DNA of 64,000 bases, from the NCBI GenBank assembly GCA_003024785.1, contig PUQB01000237.1, positions 1 to 64,000 of the forward strand, written 5' to 3'. The position numbers were made by a program, and so were the translations under genes. Shown here in pieces: positions 39,991 to 51,040 of this stretch. The notes under the pieces are model-generated. The model saw only the letters and a program-made list of their open reading frames with translations, made no database searches and was not told where the DNA came from. The stretch is from Selaginella tamariscina. Its lineage: Eukaryota > Streptophyta > Lycopodiopsida > Selaginellales > Selaginellaceae. Numbering within the stretch: position 1 is the stretch's first letter; every line of letters starts with the position of its first letter.

Positions 39991-40311
39991 ACCAATGAAA
40001 AGACTGCTAGGGCAAATGAAGAGCCCTAATTCTGAACCCCTAATCTTCGAACCCTAATTTTGAATTTTAGCGCCAAGATCATGTTTATAACGACAGGTCG
40101 GTCAGTGTTTGGCTTGTTTCACGATGTTCTTCCCACGTTCACTTCAGTTGTAGACCTTGATATATGAATAATCGATTTATTCTCTGATGAATATCTATAT
40201 TTAAAATTTAAACTGAGTCTAAGTTAATAAGGCTTTTTCTTGAACATGGCACCATTGAGCAGCTTATGCCAGATACATTATAAAAAAACGTGCACTCACG
40301 TTGTAAGCTCC

Positions 40312-40318
40312 TATAAAA
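40312..40318 (+). promoter_or_regulatory. TATA box of PR-1 copy C
   Basis: TATAAAA stands 78 bp before the ATG at 40396, a spacing that fits a short leader. Similar TATA elements precede PR-1 copies A and B. Confidence 0.6.
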
Positions 40319-40395
40319 ACCACTCTATCTTTCATTGATTCATATCGCATTCATTTCCTTGTTTACAGATTATCTCCTTGCAGGTTTCCTTCTCA

Positions 40396-41008
40396 ATGGC
40401 AGGGAGATTATGCATTCTTGTGCTGATTTTTGCAAGTTTTATGTTTACAAGTGTCTGTGAGGCATCTTACTACAGATACAGGCCATCACCATCTCCACCG
40501 CCTCCGAAGTATCGGTCCTGGAAGCCGAAGCCGAAAGCCGAAACCGAAGCCAAGTCTGTCTCCAATATATCCCGTTCCATCTGACAATAGCTTAGCAGCA
40601 CAGTTCATGCTGCAGCAGAACATTGCTCGTGCAAATGTCGGCCTGAAGCCTCTCATATGGGACTCTAAACTGGAGAGTTTTGCACAAGACTGGGCAAATC
40701 AGCGTGCGGCGTTTGGAAACTGCCAGCTCCAGCATTCCGATGGCCCATATGGGGAGAACATCTTCTGGGGAGGCGGAAAAGCATGGAGCGCGAAAGAGGC
40801 ATCTGCTGCGTGGGTTGAGGAGAAGGAATGGTATGATTATAACTCTAATTCATGTGCTTCTGGGCAGCAATGCGGGCACTACACACAGATTGTGTGGAGG
40901 GATTCACAAAGGATTGGATGTGCTCGTGTTGAGTGCAGCAGTGGGGATGTTTTCATGACTTGTAACTATGATCCTCCTGGTAACTATATAGGTGAGAAAC
41001 CATACTAA
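40396..41008 (+). CDS. PR-1 (CAP superfamily) protein, copy C
   Basis: Secreted CAP protein with a textbook signal peptide (MAGRLCILVLIFASFMFTSV), a Tyr/Pro/Lys-rich linker (SPSPPPPKYRSWKPKPK) and a complete CAP domain: [89 protein letters not shown]. All the usual Cys residues are present. One extra base in the repetitive linker (ccgaaagccg, 40531-40540) puts the signal peptide out of frame with the CAP domain; removing one A restores a protein of about 204 residues. It is in direct orientation with copy B, about 5 kb away. AATAAA at 41055-41060. Confidence 0.9.
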
Positions 41009-41133
41009 GACACCCAATGGAGTAGGTGGTGTCGCTTGTATTGAGGTAATAATGAATAAAGTTACAACGGTTTGACACGCACTAAAAGGCATGTATTTAA
41101 AGGTTAAAAGGCAAATGCTTTAGGGTTATAGGT

Positions 41134-41541
41134 ATGGGGGTTTTGTTTAACATGTACGAAGGCGCTCTTGACAAGCAAGCTATTGTTTGTATAAGAGATC
41201 CAAACACCACGTGTGTATCATCTTTTATACATGGTGTTGCACAAGATGTTCTTAATTCCGTGAAGGAGTTTGGTTTATTAAAAGCACTTGGACTGCGGAT
41301 GGCTTTAATAAGTAAAGAGGTTTATGATAGTGGTTGTTATAAAATAGTGGATGAAACTTCCGTAGAGATTGATAAAGAGAAGTTTATGCTTTATAAGGTT
41401 GAGAAGGTAGCAAAGCAACGTTTACTTACTAAACAAGATATAGATCAGTTTGTATCTGAGGTGAATAGAGAGTCTTATGTTAAGTACTCAAGAAAAGAAC
41501 TGTTAAAAGATGGTTCTATCATCTTTGAGTTTGATGAGTGA
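41134..41541 (+). CDS. Unrecognised intronless ORF, 135 residues
   Basis: I do not recognise the family. The frame begins MGVLFNMYEGALDKQAIVCI, with an alternative ATG seven codons in. The product is a soluble, mixed-charge protein without signal peptide or membrane segment. It has a hydrophobic helix around LLKALGLRMALISKEV, a lysine-rich stretch (KFMLYKVEKVAKQRLLTKQD) and the C-terminus KDGSIIFEFDE. Codon third positions are mostly A or T, unlike the more GC-rich neighbouring RMD1 and LDH genes but like the surrounding AT-rich DNA. It starts 125 bp after the stop of PR-1 copy C. It could be a lineage-specific gene, a transferred gene or the single open exon of something larger. A chance frame of this length in DNA this AT-rich is unlikely but possible. 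Confidence 0.5.
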   Translation: MGVLFNMYEGALDKQAIVCIRDPNTTCVSSFIHGVAQDVLNSVKEFGLLKALGLRMALISKEVYDSGCYKIVDETSVEIDKEKFMLYKVEKVAKQRLLTKQDIDQFVSEVNRESYVKYSRKELLKDGSIIFEFDE

Positions 41542-42008
41542 TTTAATAATGATAATTATTCATTAACTAAGAGTACTCTTAAGGGAATTTACCGCATACT
41601 TATTATAGACTTATTTAATTTTTAAAACGGTGTTCAAACACATTTATATAATTTTGATACTAACATTAATGAATTTAATCTATAAATATATTTGTATATA
41701 ATATGTACATCTAGATTGTTTCACACTAAAGTTCGTGTTCACACAAATATTTCTAAATATACATGAATATGTCAACATACAGTAAAATTCATTTTAATCA
41801 ATGGTCCAGGTTTAATCTTAAAGTAAGTAAAGAAAAAAAGGGAAATTATATACTTAAAAGAGAATATAGAAAATTGAATCTTTTTTCTTTCTAGTAAGCT
41901 ATAGCTTTTACATGTTATTTAATAAGATATTCTTAAAATATTTTAGATTTTATATAATTTTCTAAACAAATTTAAAATCGAAATATCCTTACCATATCTT
42001 TGAATGTC

Positions 42009-42076
<68 letters not shown>

Positions 42077-44174
42077 TAGTTTTAAATAAAATTTAAAGTT
42101 TAAATAAAATATAAACCAAAACATATTCTTAAAATATACTGCATTATTGGTTTTAAACCTTACTAAAATCTAAGATTGCCACTTTGTGAAATAATTTAAC
42201 TAATATACTTAAAAATCAAAATATTCAAGATAAATAACAAATTAACCCAAAGATAAATATCAATATGAATATATATATTTATCAAAACATAACATGTATA
42301 TTTACATATAATTATATATGATAAATATGTGAAAAAATTAATTAAGGATATAAGTCTTTGATTGGTGCATACAAAGTAAACTCTATTCCCAAGTTTAACT
42401 AACGATCTTCTTTTCTTTAATTTTATAACGGTAGTGAAATGGATTTTTTTCTTGTTATGTGTGAGGAATGGGATGAACTCACAAAAATACAATCAAGTTC
42501 AATAGAGAATATTACATATATTTAAGTATGTATATATACACTATACAAGATTTTACAGTTCAACATAATATAGTACATGTGTACAAAGGCATGAAGAATA
42601 TTTAATTCAAGTGAAGAAATCTTGTCCTTATTCAAGAATGAGAGAAATCATGCATGAGTAAACATATGGCAATGCTATTATATGCAGTGATTAAATCCGT
42701 AGTTGAAAAATGATATAGAAATGTTTAATTACTAATTTAATTATTAATTTATTAATTATTAATCTAATTTAATTACTAATCCGTAGCATTTTGTTTACTA
42801 GGGCATATATCACTAGTTATATGCATACCGCCAACGTTGTAGGTAAAAGATATCTATGTTTTTATTTCATCATGAATCTCAGATAAAAACTCTTAAAGTA
42901 TATGTATATTATTTTACTAGTACCTTGATTCATCTCATTTGTATTGCAATCTTTGGTTTCTATATTATAGTTTTGATAAATTATGTCATTTACTCGTAAA
43001 GCAATCTAAGATGAAGTATATCATTTCTTTTGTGTTATAATCTTGGATAAACTATGTCATTTACTGGTAATATAAATTATGTCATTTATTAGATAAATTA
43101 TGTCAATTGCTCTATTAATAAATGACATTATTCATGTTAGATTGCTTTACCAGTCTACTGTATCGTAAACTATCTCATTCATTAGTAAAACAATGTAACC
43201 CTAATGTTGAATATTAAGTATGAAAGATTAATTAAAAAAATGAATCATTTATTTATTTAAATTCTCATTTCAATTATACTTATTACATCCACCGTACTTT
43301 CACTTAAGTACAACTCACCTTATGTGATCATCTCCCTTAAGACCCACCAATACCACTAAATTATCTAGTTATTATTGATCAAATATTAAAAATATTAAAA
43401 ATTAAAGTTTTAAAGTGTTTATTAAAATATAATGTACTTAAAAAAGAAAATCATTAATAACTAATTACTTATATTAAATACCAACAGTTTTATCTCAATA
43501 TAATATAAATTACATTGTCTATTAAGGATTGGCACAGAGGTATTTGTTGATGATAACTAATATTAATGAAAATGAAGTGCTTAAAGTGTTGAAGTTTTGA
43601 AAAGAACAAAAGTTTCTGTTGACGAATAAACATTTTCTTTAATGGCAGTTGTTAAAGTCCCCTCCTCACTATGTGCATATAAGGAACATGCTTGAAGGGA
43701 TAACAACAAATCTTGAACATGAAAAAGATTGAAAATTCATTTATAAATGATTATTTAAAATGTAATTAATCCAATCAATAAAATAACAAAGGTGAAAACA
43801 ATAATCACATTGTATTCTTAGTCTTTATTAATTGTGATGGGTGGTGGCAACAAAAAAGTGTGAATAAGATTGTGAGGAATGTGATATAGTTTAGTTTGTG
43901 TAACAAAACATAATGAAGCTAAGAGCTAAAGGCAATATGTGGCATTCACAAACATTTAATAAAATTAATATTATGTTTTGCGAGCATAATATTTAATAAA
44001 ACCCTTATACTTGCAACTTGAGTTCCAAAATATATTCATATTAGCCATTGCTAAAGTTGTTATTACCATTGCCTTTGTCATTCCTATCAACATTGTTGGG
44101 GTCTCAGCAATACTCATTATCCACATTGCCCAATAATAAAATGATTTCATGTTACAAAATAAACTTCCCAATTT
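41542..44174. other. AT-rich intergenic DNA
   Basis: Very AT-rich with no recognised gene. A (TA)n tract of about 58 bp lies at 42016-42074. Short degenerate repeats (ttatgtcattta, aaattatgtcat) occur at 42975-43110. Confidence 0.55.
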
Positions 44175-44760
44175 TAATATATTATGTCTAAATTGAATGA
44201 TTGACATAAATTCTTCTAGTCTGCACTAGTGATTAAACAAATTTTTGTAATAAAATAAATTTAGATTCAATTGCTAAATAATGCATTATTCAAACATATT
44301 ATGCCAAACTTAAATGGTTAGCATAAGTTCTCTTGGTTGGCACTAGTGATATAACAATTTTTTACCACAAAGATAACCTAAGTTTAATTTTTATATAGTG
44401 CACTTTTTAACATATTATGTCATATTATACCGACTCAAATGGTTCGCATAAGTTTTTTTAATTGATATTAGTGGTAGAACAATTTTTTGTTATGTAGTGC
44501 ATTTTTCTATTATATTATGCCAACTGAAATGGTTAATATAAGCTTTTTTAGTTAGAACTAATGGTACAATAATTTTTTGTCATAAAATAAACCTAAGTTA
44601 GACTCCCATGCAATGCATTTTTCTAACATATTATATTGACTTACATGATTAACATAAGTTTTTTGAGTTTGACACTAGTGGTAAAACAATTTTTTTGCTA
44701 TAAAATAGACCTAGGTTCAATTCACATGCAGTGCACTTTCTAACATTTATGCCAACTCCA
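44175..44760 (+). repeat. Tandem ~116-bp tRNA-like repeats (plus orientation)
   Basis: Five degenerate units are present. The mark 'catattatg.c' recurs near 44295, 44411, 44510, 44626 and 44743 (spacings 116, 99, 116 and 117). Each unit has an A-box-like ttggcactagtg(g/a)ta.aaca and a B-box-like aggttcaattc or agttagactccc. Same family as 10075-10855, on the other strand. Confidence 0.75.
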
Positions 44761-45450
44761 AGCCAAATCATCCCCGTTTGGTAGCCATGTCATCATTATG
44801 TAGCTAAATCATCTTCATTTTTTAGCTATGTCACCATTATGTAGCCAAATCATTCTCGTTTAATAGCCATGTCATTATTATATAGCCAAATCATCCCCAT
44901 TTGGTATTTAGGTCATCCTTGTCATTCTTCGTTTGATGCCAATATCAATGTCTGGCATAAGCTCTCCCAAATCATCCCCTATGTCATTATTATGTAGCAA
45001 AGTCATTCTCGGTTTGGTAACTAGGCCATCCCCATCGTTCTTCATTTTTTGTTGACTCCAATGTCCAACATACGCTCTCCCAATCAGCAAACAAACTTGT
45101 CCCCTGTTCGGTAGCCTTGTCGTCACTATAGGGCCATCCTTGGTTTGACAGGTAAGTCATCTCCAATTTGGTAGACAAATCATCTCTATCGTCCTTCATT
45201 TCGTGCCAACTCTAATGAATGCCATAAGCTCTCCCAATCGGCAAATAAATCATCCCCTATTTAGTAGCCATGTTATCATTATGTAACTAAGTCTTCCCTA
45301 CTTTGGTAGCCAAGTCATCTTGATTTGGTTGACAAATGATCTTCATCATACTTCATTTGTTGTCAACTACAATGAACATGATAAGCTCTCCCAATCGATA
45401 GCAATTAGGTCATCATTATGTATATACCTAAGTCATCCCCATGGGTCTTT
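44755..45450 (+). repeat. Higher-order degenerate tandem repeat
   Basis: Short phrases (agccatgtcatcattatgta, gccaaatcatccccgtttgg) of about 40-45 bp alternate inside a longer period marked by 'ataagctctcccaatc' at about 44958, 45073, 45228 and 45384 (spacings near 115, 155 and 156). It abuts the 116-bp array and looks like a derived expansion. No protein is encoded. Confidence 0.7.
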
Positions 45451-45518
45451 ATTTGTTCCAACCCAATTTATCGACATAAACAAAACTAGTAAATAACAAA
45501 TCACTTTTCATTTGTTTC

Positions 45519-45995
45519 ACAAGATTTCTCTTGGGAAATAGTGTTAGAATAACTTCTTCTAACTGTATATTATCACTAATACACTTACACACTTAACTTA
45601 CCTTGACCAATCTTTTAAGTTAAAGGCACATATGTACTTTGGCCACATGCCATGTTAAATCACTCATTAGATAACTTACACACTATACAAAGAAATATAT
45701 ATAACATGCCTTGCATTACTAAGATGAATACATGAGAAGCAAGCTTAGAGATTCATGTGTGTGGAGACCTACTTCTTATTATGTCTCTTCACTTTCATGC
45801 CACATCGGTCCAACTGTCATAATCGTTTACATCTTATTACTATAGGATTTCCTCCATTCCTCTCATAAAGGTTTTTCTACTACTAAGGGTTTCTTACTCT
45901 ATAGGTTTTTTTGTGGATTGCTACCTCTTATTCCTCCACAATAGGCTATATTATAATGCATTTTCTACATGCTCTTTCTGACTTTCAACATCATC
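45519..45995 (+). mobile_element. LTR-like dispersed repeat, plus copy
   Basis: About 470 bp matches 48790-49275 in inverted orientation. The core starts TGTTAGAATAAC at 45550 and ends TTCTACA near 45974, the TG...CA form of a copia-type LTR. Shared inner phrases include ccttgaccaatct, ttaaaggcaca, acttatacac, aacatgccttgcattac and tgtgtggagac. Similarity runs about 25 bp beyond both ends, so the unit may be larger than the LTR. Confidence 0.6.
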
Positions 45996-47760
45996 CATTG
46001 CCTTCTCAAGCTTTTGGCGAGATAAATCCTGTCGAGCCTTTCCTGCCCTTCCCAAATACTAAAAATTAATATGTTTGATTTATTGTTTTCTGTAGCTCTA
46101 CTAGGTGTTGACCAATATAATGTAGAAGTGCCAAGGCAAACATGGAAGCAAAATTAGCATCAGTGCCACATAGTTTGATACATGCTCAAAAACAAAGTCT
46201 TTAGGTTTGGGATGTTGAGATGACCACCCGAAAGGCTCTTCTTTCATCTTTAGGTGAACAACCACCACCGAATTCGCTATTAGTTTCTACAATGGAATTG
46301 ATGGATTAACTCCCTGCTATAAACATTGGTGTTGCTACTTCCATTTCTATGGTGCTACCAGAATCAATGGTTGCTCCAAATATTATGGCCAAGGAAGAGA
46401 GTGATGTCAAATTACATGAGGTTACGACATCTTAGGCTACTCAATTGATAGGGAGTAAGAGAAGCCATGGAAAGAAGTAGGACATACAGGTCGTAAAGAA
46501 GAAGAAGGCAAAGGGTGAAGCCAAGAGGAGAAGAAAGTATATAGCATTTTTCAGCAAGCTTACAAATGGATAGTTTATAAAGCCAATTGTAAAGGATCTC
46601 CATCAATGACTTGGGAGATCCTCCTGGCATTCCAGTGATTTGTCTACTATTGAACAAGGATCTATCATCATTATTATGGCAACCAGAAGAAGTGGAGATA
46701 GTTTTGAAGACAAAGGCCAAGAAGTAGATTGCAACTCCAATGAAGGCAATTGCTTTGCTCATGTGCCAAGAGCTGGTAGCACATCAGGTTTGCCTCCTCC
46801 AGATACATCATCTTCCAACTTTAGGAACTTTAGATATCAAGGATGACCTATTTTTATTCATCTCAACAATGGCGGTTGCTCGAGGGAAGTATGACTTGGT
46901 TGTATGTGACATTAAGAAGATGGATATATCTTCTTTTGACAAGAGTGTGGAGTAGTAGAAGACATATAATAGGTTGCAAGATTTTGTAATCAAATGCCCT
47001 CAAACACGATTTTAGAAGAGGCGGATGAGTATGATTTCAATTTAGTGATCCTTGACCTTCTCAATGAATTGGAACCATTGAATTCTTTTTTTGTAACAAC
47101 ATGTTGCACCTTGATCTAGTAAGTTTTGATGCCCTTTAATTAGGCATACACTTGGCCATAAATGGCTTCATGGTAGTAGAGAAGTAGAGGAAGCTGATGT
47201 CATCAGTCTAGGACATGCAGTGACATATTACATCCTCTGTAGGTGTGGGTGTAGATATCATCATAGGATGAAGGTTCTACTCACAGATTTATTTTTTTAT
47301 TTTCATTGACTCAATTCATTTTCTAGGAATCTTTGCTAGTTATGTTGCTCTGGAAACTTGATAGTGGATCAACACAACACTGACTTGAATAAAAATTAGG
47401 CTCCATGAACAAGCTATTTGGTAAGATTTCTTGCTACAATTCTCTGCTAACTTAATATTTACAATCTTCTTTGATAGTACAGGAGTGTGCAGTTGATGCA
47501 ACTCATGATTGAATGGCTTACTAAGCAGGGTAATCTCATTTGGGATATAGGCTTATGGACTAAATCATCTCTTGTTGTAGCCATCGACCTAGGCATAAAT
47601 GTGTTGGAACAAAAAGGTCTTTTGAACTAGCGAGAATTGCCAAAGCAAGAATCATAAGTGATGTTAGGCATGATGAGATACCAACTCAAACACCTTTGCG
47701 TGAGGCTCAAGATGTCATTTATAGGATCACAACAATGTTGAAGAAGAAGAGAAACATGTT
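45996..47760 (+). other. Degenerate, partly open sequence of unknown origin
   Basis: Several short frames on the plus strand hint at a decayed coding sequence (for example lysine-rich KRSHGKK...VKKKKAKGEAKRRRK near 46445-46535, and MAVARGKYDLVVCDIKKMD near 46868-46925). They are broken by many stops and I could not assign a family. A decayed mobile element is the most likely source, given the neighbours. Confidence 0.3.
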
Positions 47761-48789
47761 AGAATAGTCAAATGTGGACTAAAACATACGTGTGATTTTG
47801 ATTAATACATTAATATACAATATTTATGCAATATGTTTTAATTGAATAATATTAATGCACTAATGTTTTTAATGTATAATATTTATGCATGTTGAAATAT
47901 ATATACATGTGCAATGGAAAACATGTTGTCGATAAATTAAACTCCATAGGTACAACATACTAAAGGAATATTTCTTTAAAAACTTACATAACAATATTTG
48001 TTGACCATGGAATGTTATTGCCAATTAGAGAATATTTTATCAAGATTCTAGAATATTCTAAGCACAAGCCTCTTAAGTCGGAGCCTTCTTTTTTGTGAAA
48101 CTCCTCCTTAAGCTAATTGTTATTTATTAACATAAGCTACTCTATGAAGTGACTTGGTGAAAATATTCACGAGCATCCTTTGAGTTGAATAGTAAAGTTG
48201 TTGAAGTTTACCCTTTTATACTTACCCATGGATAAAGTAGAAATGCAGCTCTATGTGTTTAATTTGATAGTGAAACCTGAATTTCTTGTCAGAGCTATAG
48301 TAGCTTGGATATCACAAAAGAGTGAAACATCATGACTTAGTCTCATTCTAAGATCTTGCAAGAGAACTTGTAACCAAGTTGCTTCCTTTGCTTCAATATT
48401 AGTAGTAATATACTCAGCCTTCATGCTAGACATAGTAGTTACTAATTGTTTTTTATTGCATCAACTCACATGAGATCCATTTAGTAAGAAAATATAACCA
48501 AATGTGAACTTGTGAACTTTTAGGTCCACTACCCAATTTACAACAATATATCTAACTAGGCTAACAAGCCTTGAAGTTAAAGATGAAGCCATGTTCTTGT
48601 TGCTGCTACAACACTATCATATGTCAATAAAAGAGATTTGGTTCCTTTCAAGTATTTAAAGATATGTTTTACAATTGCCTAATGAATAGGAGTTGGTCTT
48701 TCTAAAAATTATGACACATGTAAATTTGGATGCGTTGAAACCATAAGGTAGGTCAAACTACTTAACAACATTCCTATAAGATTAGTTAC

Positions 48790-49275
48790 ATTTGCTTTTT
48801 GTTAAAGATCAGAAAGAGCATGTAGGAAATACATTAATAAGATAACCTACTATGGAGGAATAAGAAGTAGGTAGTCCACAGGAACACCTACAGAGAGGTT
48901 CGTATGAAATCCTTAGTAATAGGATAATCTTTAGGATATGAAATCATGTAGGGAAGAAAACCCTATGGTGAAAGGATATCAAATGATTATGGCAATTGGA
49001 CCACATGACATAAAAGTAAGTCTCCACACATGAATCTCAAAACTTGCTTCGTAATGCAAGGCATGTTATATAAAATTTTTTACATATGTAATCATGTGTA
49101 TAAGTTATCCAATGAGTAATTTAACATGTCATGTGACCAAAGTAAAATTGTGCCTTTGACTTTAGAGATTGGTCAAGATGTCTAAATGCGAAATAAAGTA
49201 TAAATGTAGGAGATATTTTTTGTAGTTATGAAGGTTATTCTAACATTGTTTCCTATGAGAAATCATGTGAAACAT
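48790..49275 (-). mobile_element. LTR-like dispersed repeat nested in copia pol
   Basis: Inverted partner of 45519-45995. The LTR-like core runs from 49245 (TGTTAGAATAAC on the minus strand) to 48821 (CCTACA). It splits the copia RT from the downstream RT/RNase H part. No target duplication is obvious beside the core, and similarity to the other copy continues past both ends. Confidence 0.6.
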
Positions 49276-49959
49276 TCCTTTTCCTTAACATTTAAATCGT
49301 ATAGTTTTAAATGTTGTCCAATCTCAAGTGGATAGCAATAGACTTTGCACGAGAGCACTTCATTTATGTAATTTTGTTGGGAGAACTTTGTATATCGATC
49401 ACTGATTGCTACAAAATAAGTTTTAATCTTGTTTAACATTTGAGGTTGGAGGCAAGGATGCAATCATTCATGTGCAATGCCATGAATAGTAGTCCATATC
49501 CTTGAAAGTAGATGTACAAGTTGTTATATGAAACCAAAGAAAATGAGAAAATTGTCAATCTTCTCATGCCATGCTCTTTAAGATTATTTTATGCCATATA
49601 TTCTTAAGATTCCAAATTAGATGTTCTTGTCTTTTTTGGATGAACCCAAGTGGTTAAGCAATGTAGACCACTTCCACTAGTTTGTATGTCTCTCAAAATC
49701 CACTCTAGTTATCTAAGAAAACCTTGTATCTCTCAATGTATTTATTAAGTTTGTATTTCTTCTTGAAGATCCATTTTTATTGATGAGCTGCTTTCTTGGA
49801 GGCAAATGAACAAAAGTTCAAGTCTCATTTTTAATCAAGGAAGTATACTTGTCTTCCACGGCTACTCTCCATGCTGCAGCCTGAGCTTGCATTTTTCAAG
49901 AACAAGCCACCTTTGCATCCTTATGCTTGATTATCCTTATATCTCTAAAGGGTTATACT

Positions 49960-51040
49960 TCTAGATGAGGATGATTTCTCAAAGGGTAAGTGATAATGTC
50001 TTAACTTTGTCATGGGAGTATGTGTGAGACATATCTTTTTGATGAAGTTATGACATAGGTCTCCTAAGGCAAGATCATAAAGTCTGCTCGGATTATCTTC
50101 TAGGGTTTGAGGGATAGTGTATTATGTGCTATCTAGCCCAGTGTCACATTTTCATGTGACATTGTTTCCCAAGATGTGGCTATCTTGCCATAACCCTTTA
50201 GACTCAAGAGTTATACATGGTGTCACAAACATGGCTCGCAGATGCCAACTTTAAAACCCCTTTGTAAACCCTTTAGAACTTGGTAAAGAAAATCTATTAA
50301 CTAAGATTCCACGTCCATAATTGAATAAAAACACAAACATGCCCTACTTAGCCATGAGTGTTGCTCTTAATTTAATATGGAGGAGGAGGCTGGAAACATA
50401 CCTCAACCTCTGACTTTTGGACATGTATTTTGACATGACCTCCCATGCATGGTTTAACCAACAATAAGAGTATACTACCCTTAAAGTGTGATATATTCTT
50501 ATTGTTTGGAAGTTGAGGCGGCACATGATTGAATTCGTTATTTTTCTACTAGTGCAAAATAAGTTTGTGTCATTAGGGCATAACTCTCTGTTGTGATTAC
50601 CTAACTCTATTTAATATATGTGACAAAGCCCTCTACTATTTTCCTATTTTATAAAGTGGGTTAATATAGAATCTCATTCTCAATAAGAATATATTTGGTA
50701 AGTTTAATCTAACAATCTATTGATCCCTAAACCCTAACATGAGGGTAGGGTTTATATCCATATTCGACATGTCAAACTCATTGAAACTAACCAAGAACCC
50801 AATTAGGACACGAAAAACAAGAATTAAGAGTTTTATGGATGGAAATGTTAGGTTCGCCTAAAGTTTCTTGTAAATACCTAACAACACTCAATTAGACCAT
50901 CACTAGATACCCAAGTGCACTAAACATGCTTGTTTCTTCTATGCCTAAGGTTTATCAACATAGTTCAATAAGTAACAATAATCAACTCCAAAGTAAAAGT
51001 AAATGTGATAATAAAAACTAGAACTCGTGATAATTAAGGG
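49960..51040 (-). mobile_element. Second copy of the 5823-7410 repeat block, inside copia pol
   Basis: Reverse complement of this segment aligns with 5823-7345 in the same order (tacttattgaactat, attcttattgagaat, cctcctcctccat, ctttaccaagttct, ggggttttaaag, gaaaatgtgacact, tctagggtttgag). It sits between the integrase C-terminus and the start of the copia RT, so it looks like a nested insertion. Flanks to about 51.2 kb are of unclear origin. Confidence 0.6.

Noticed and set aside
46640-46955. Two overlapping plus frames near 46.7 kb as a real gene
   Set aside because: Short, in different frames, surrounded by stops and repeats. No domain; kept only as degenerate sequence.
48821-49245. Simple solo LTR with target-site duplication
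   Set aside because: The 5-bp flanks do not match and similarity to the 45.5-kb copy extends beyond the core, so a clean solo LTR is not supported.
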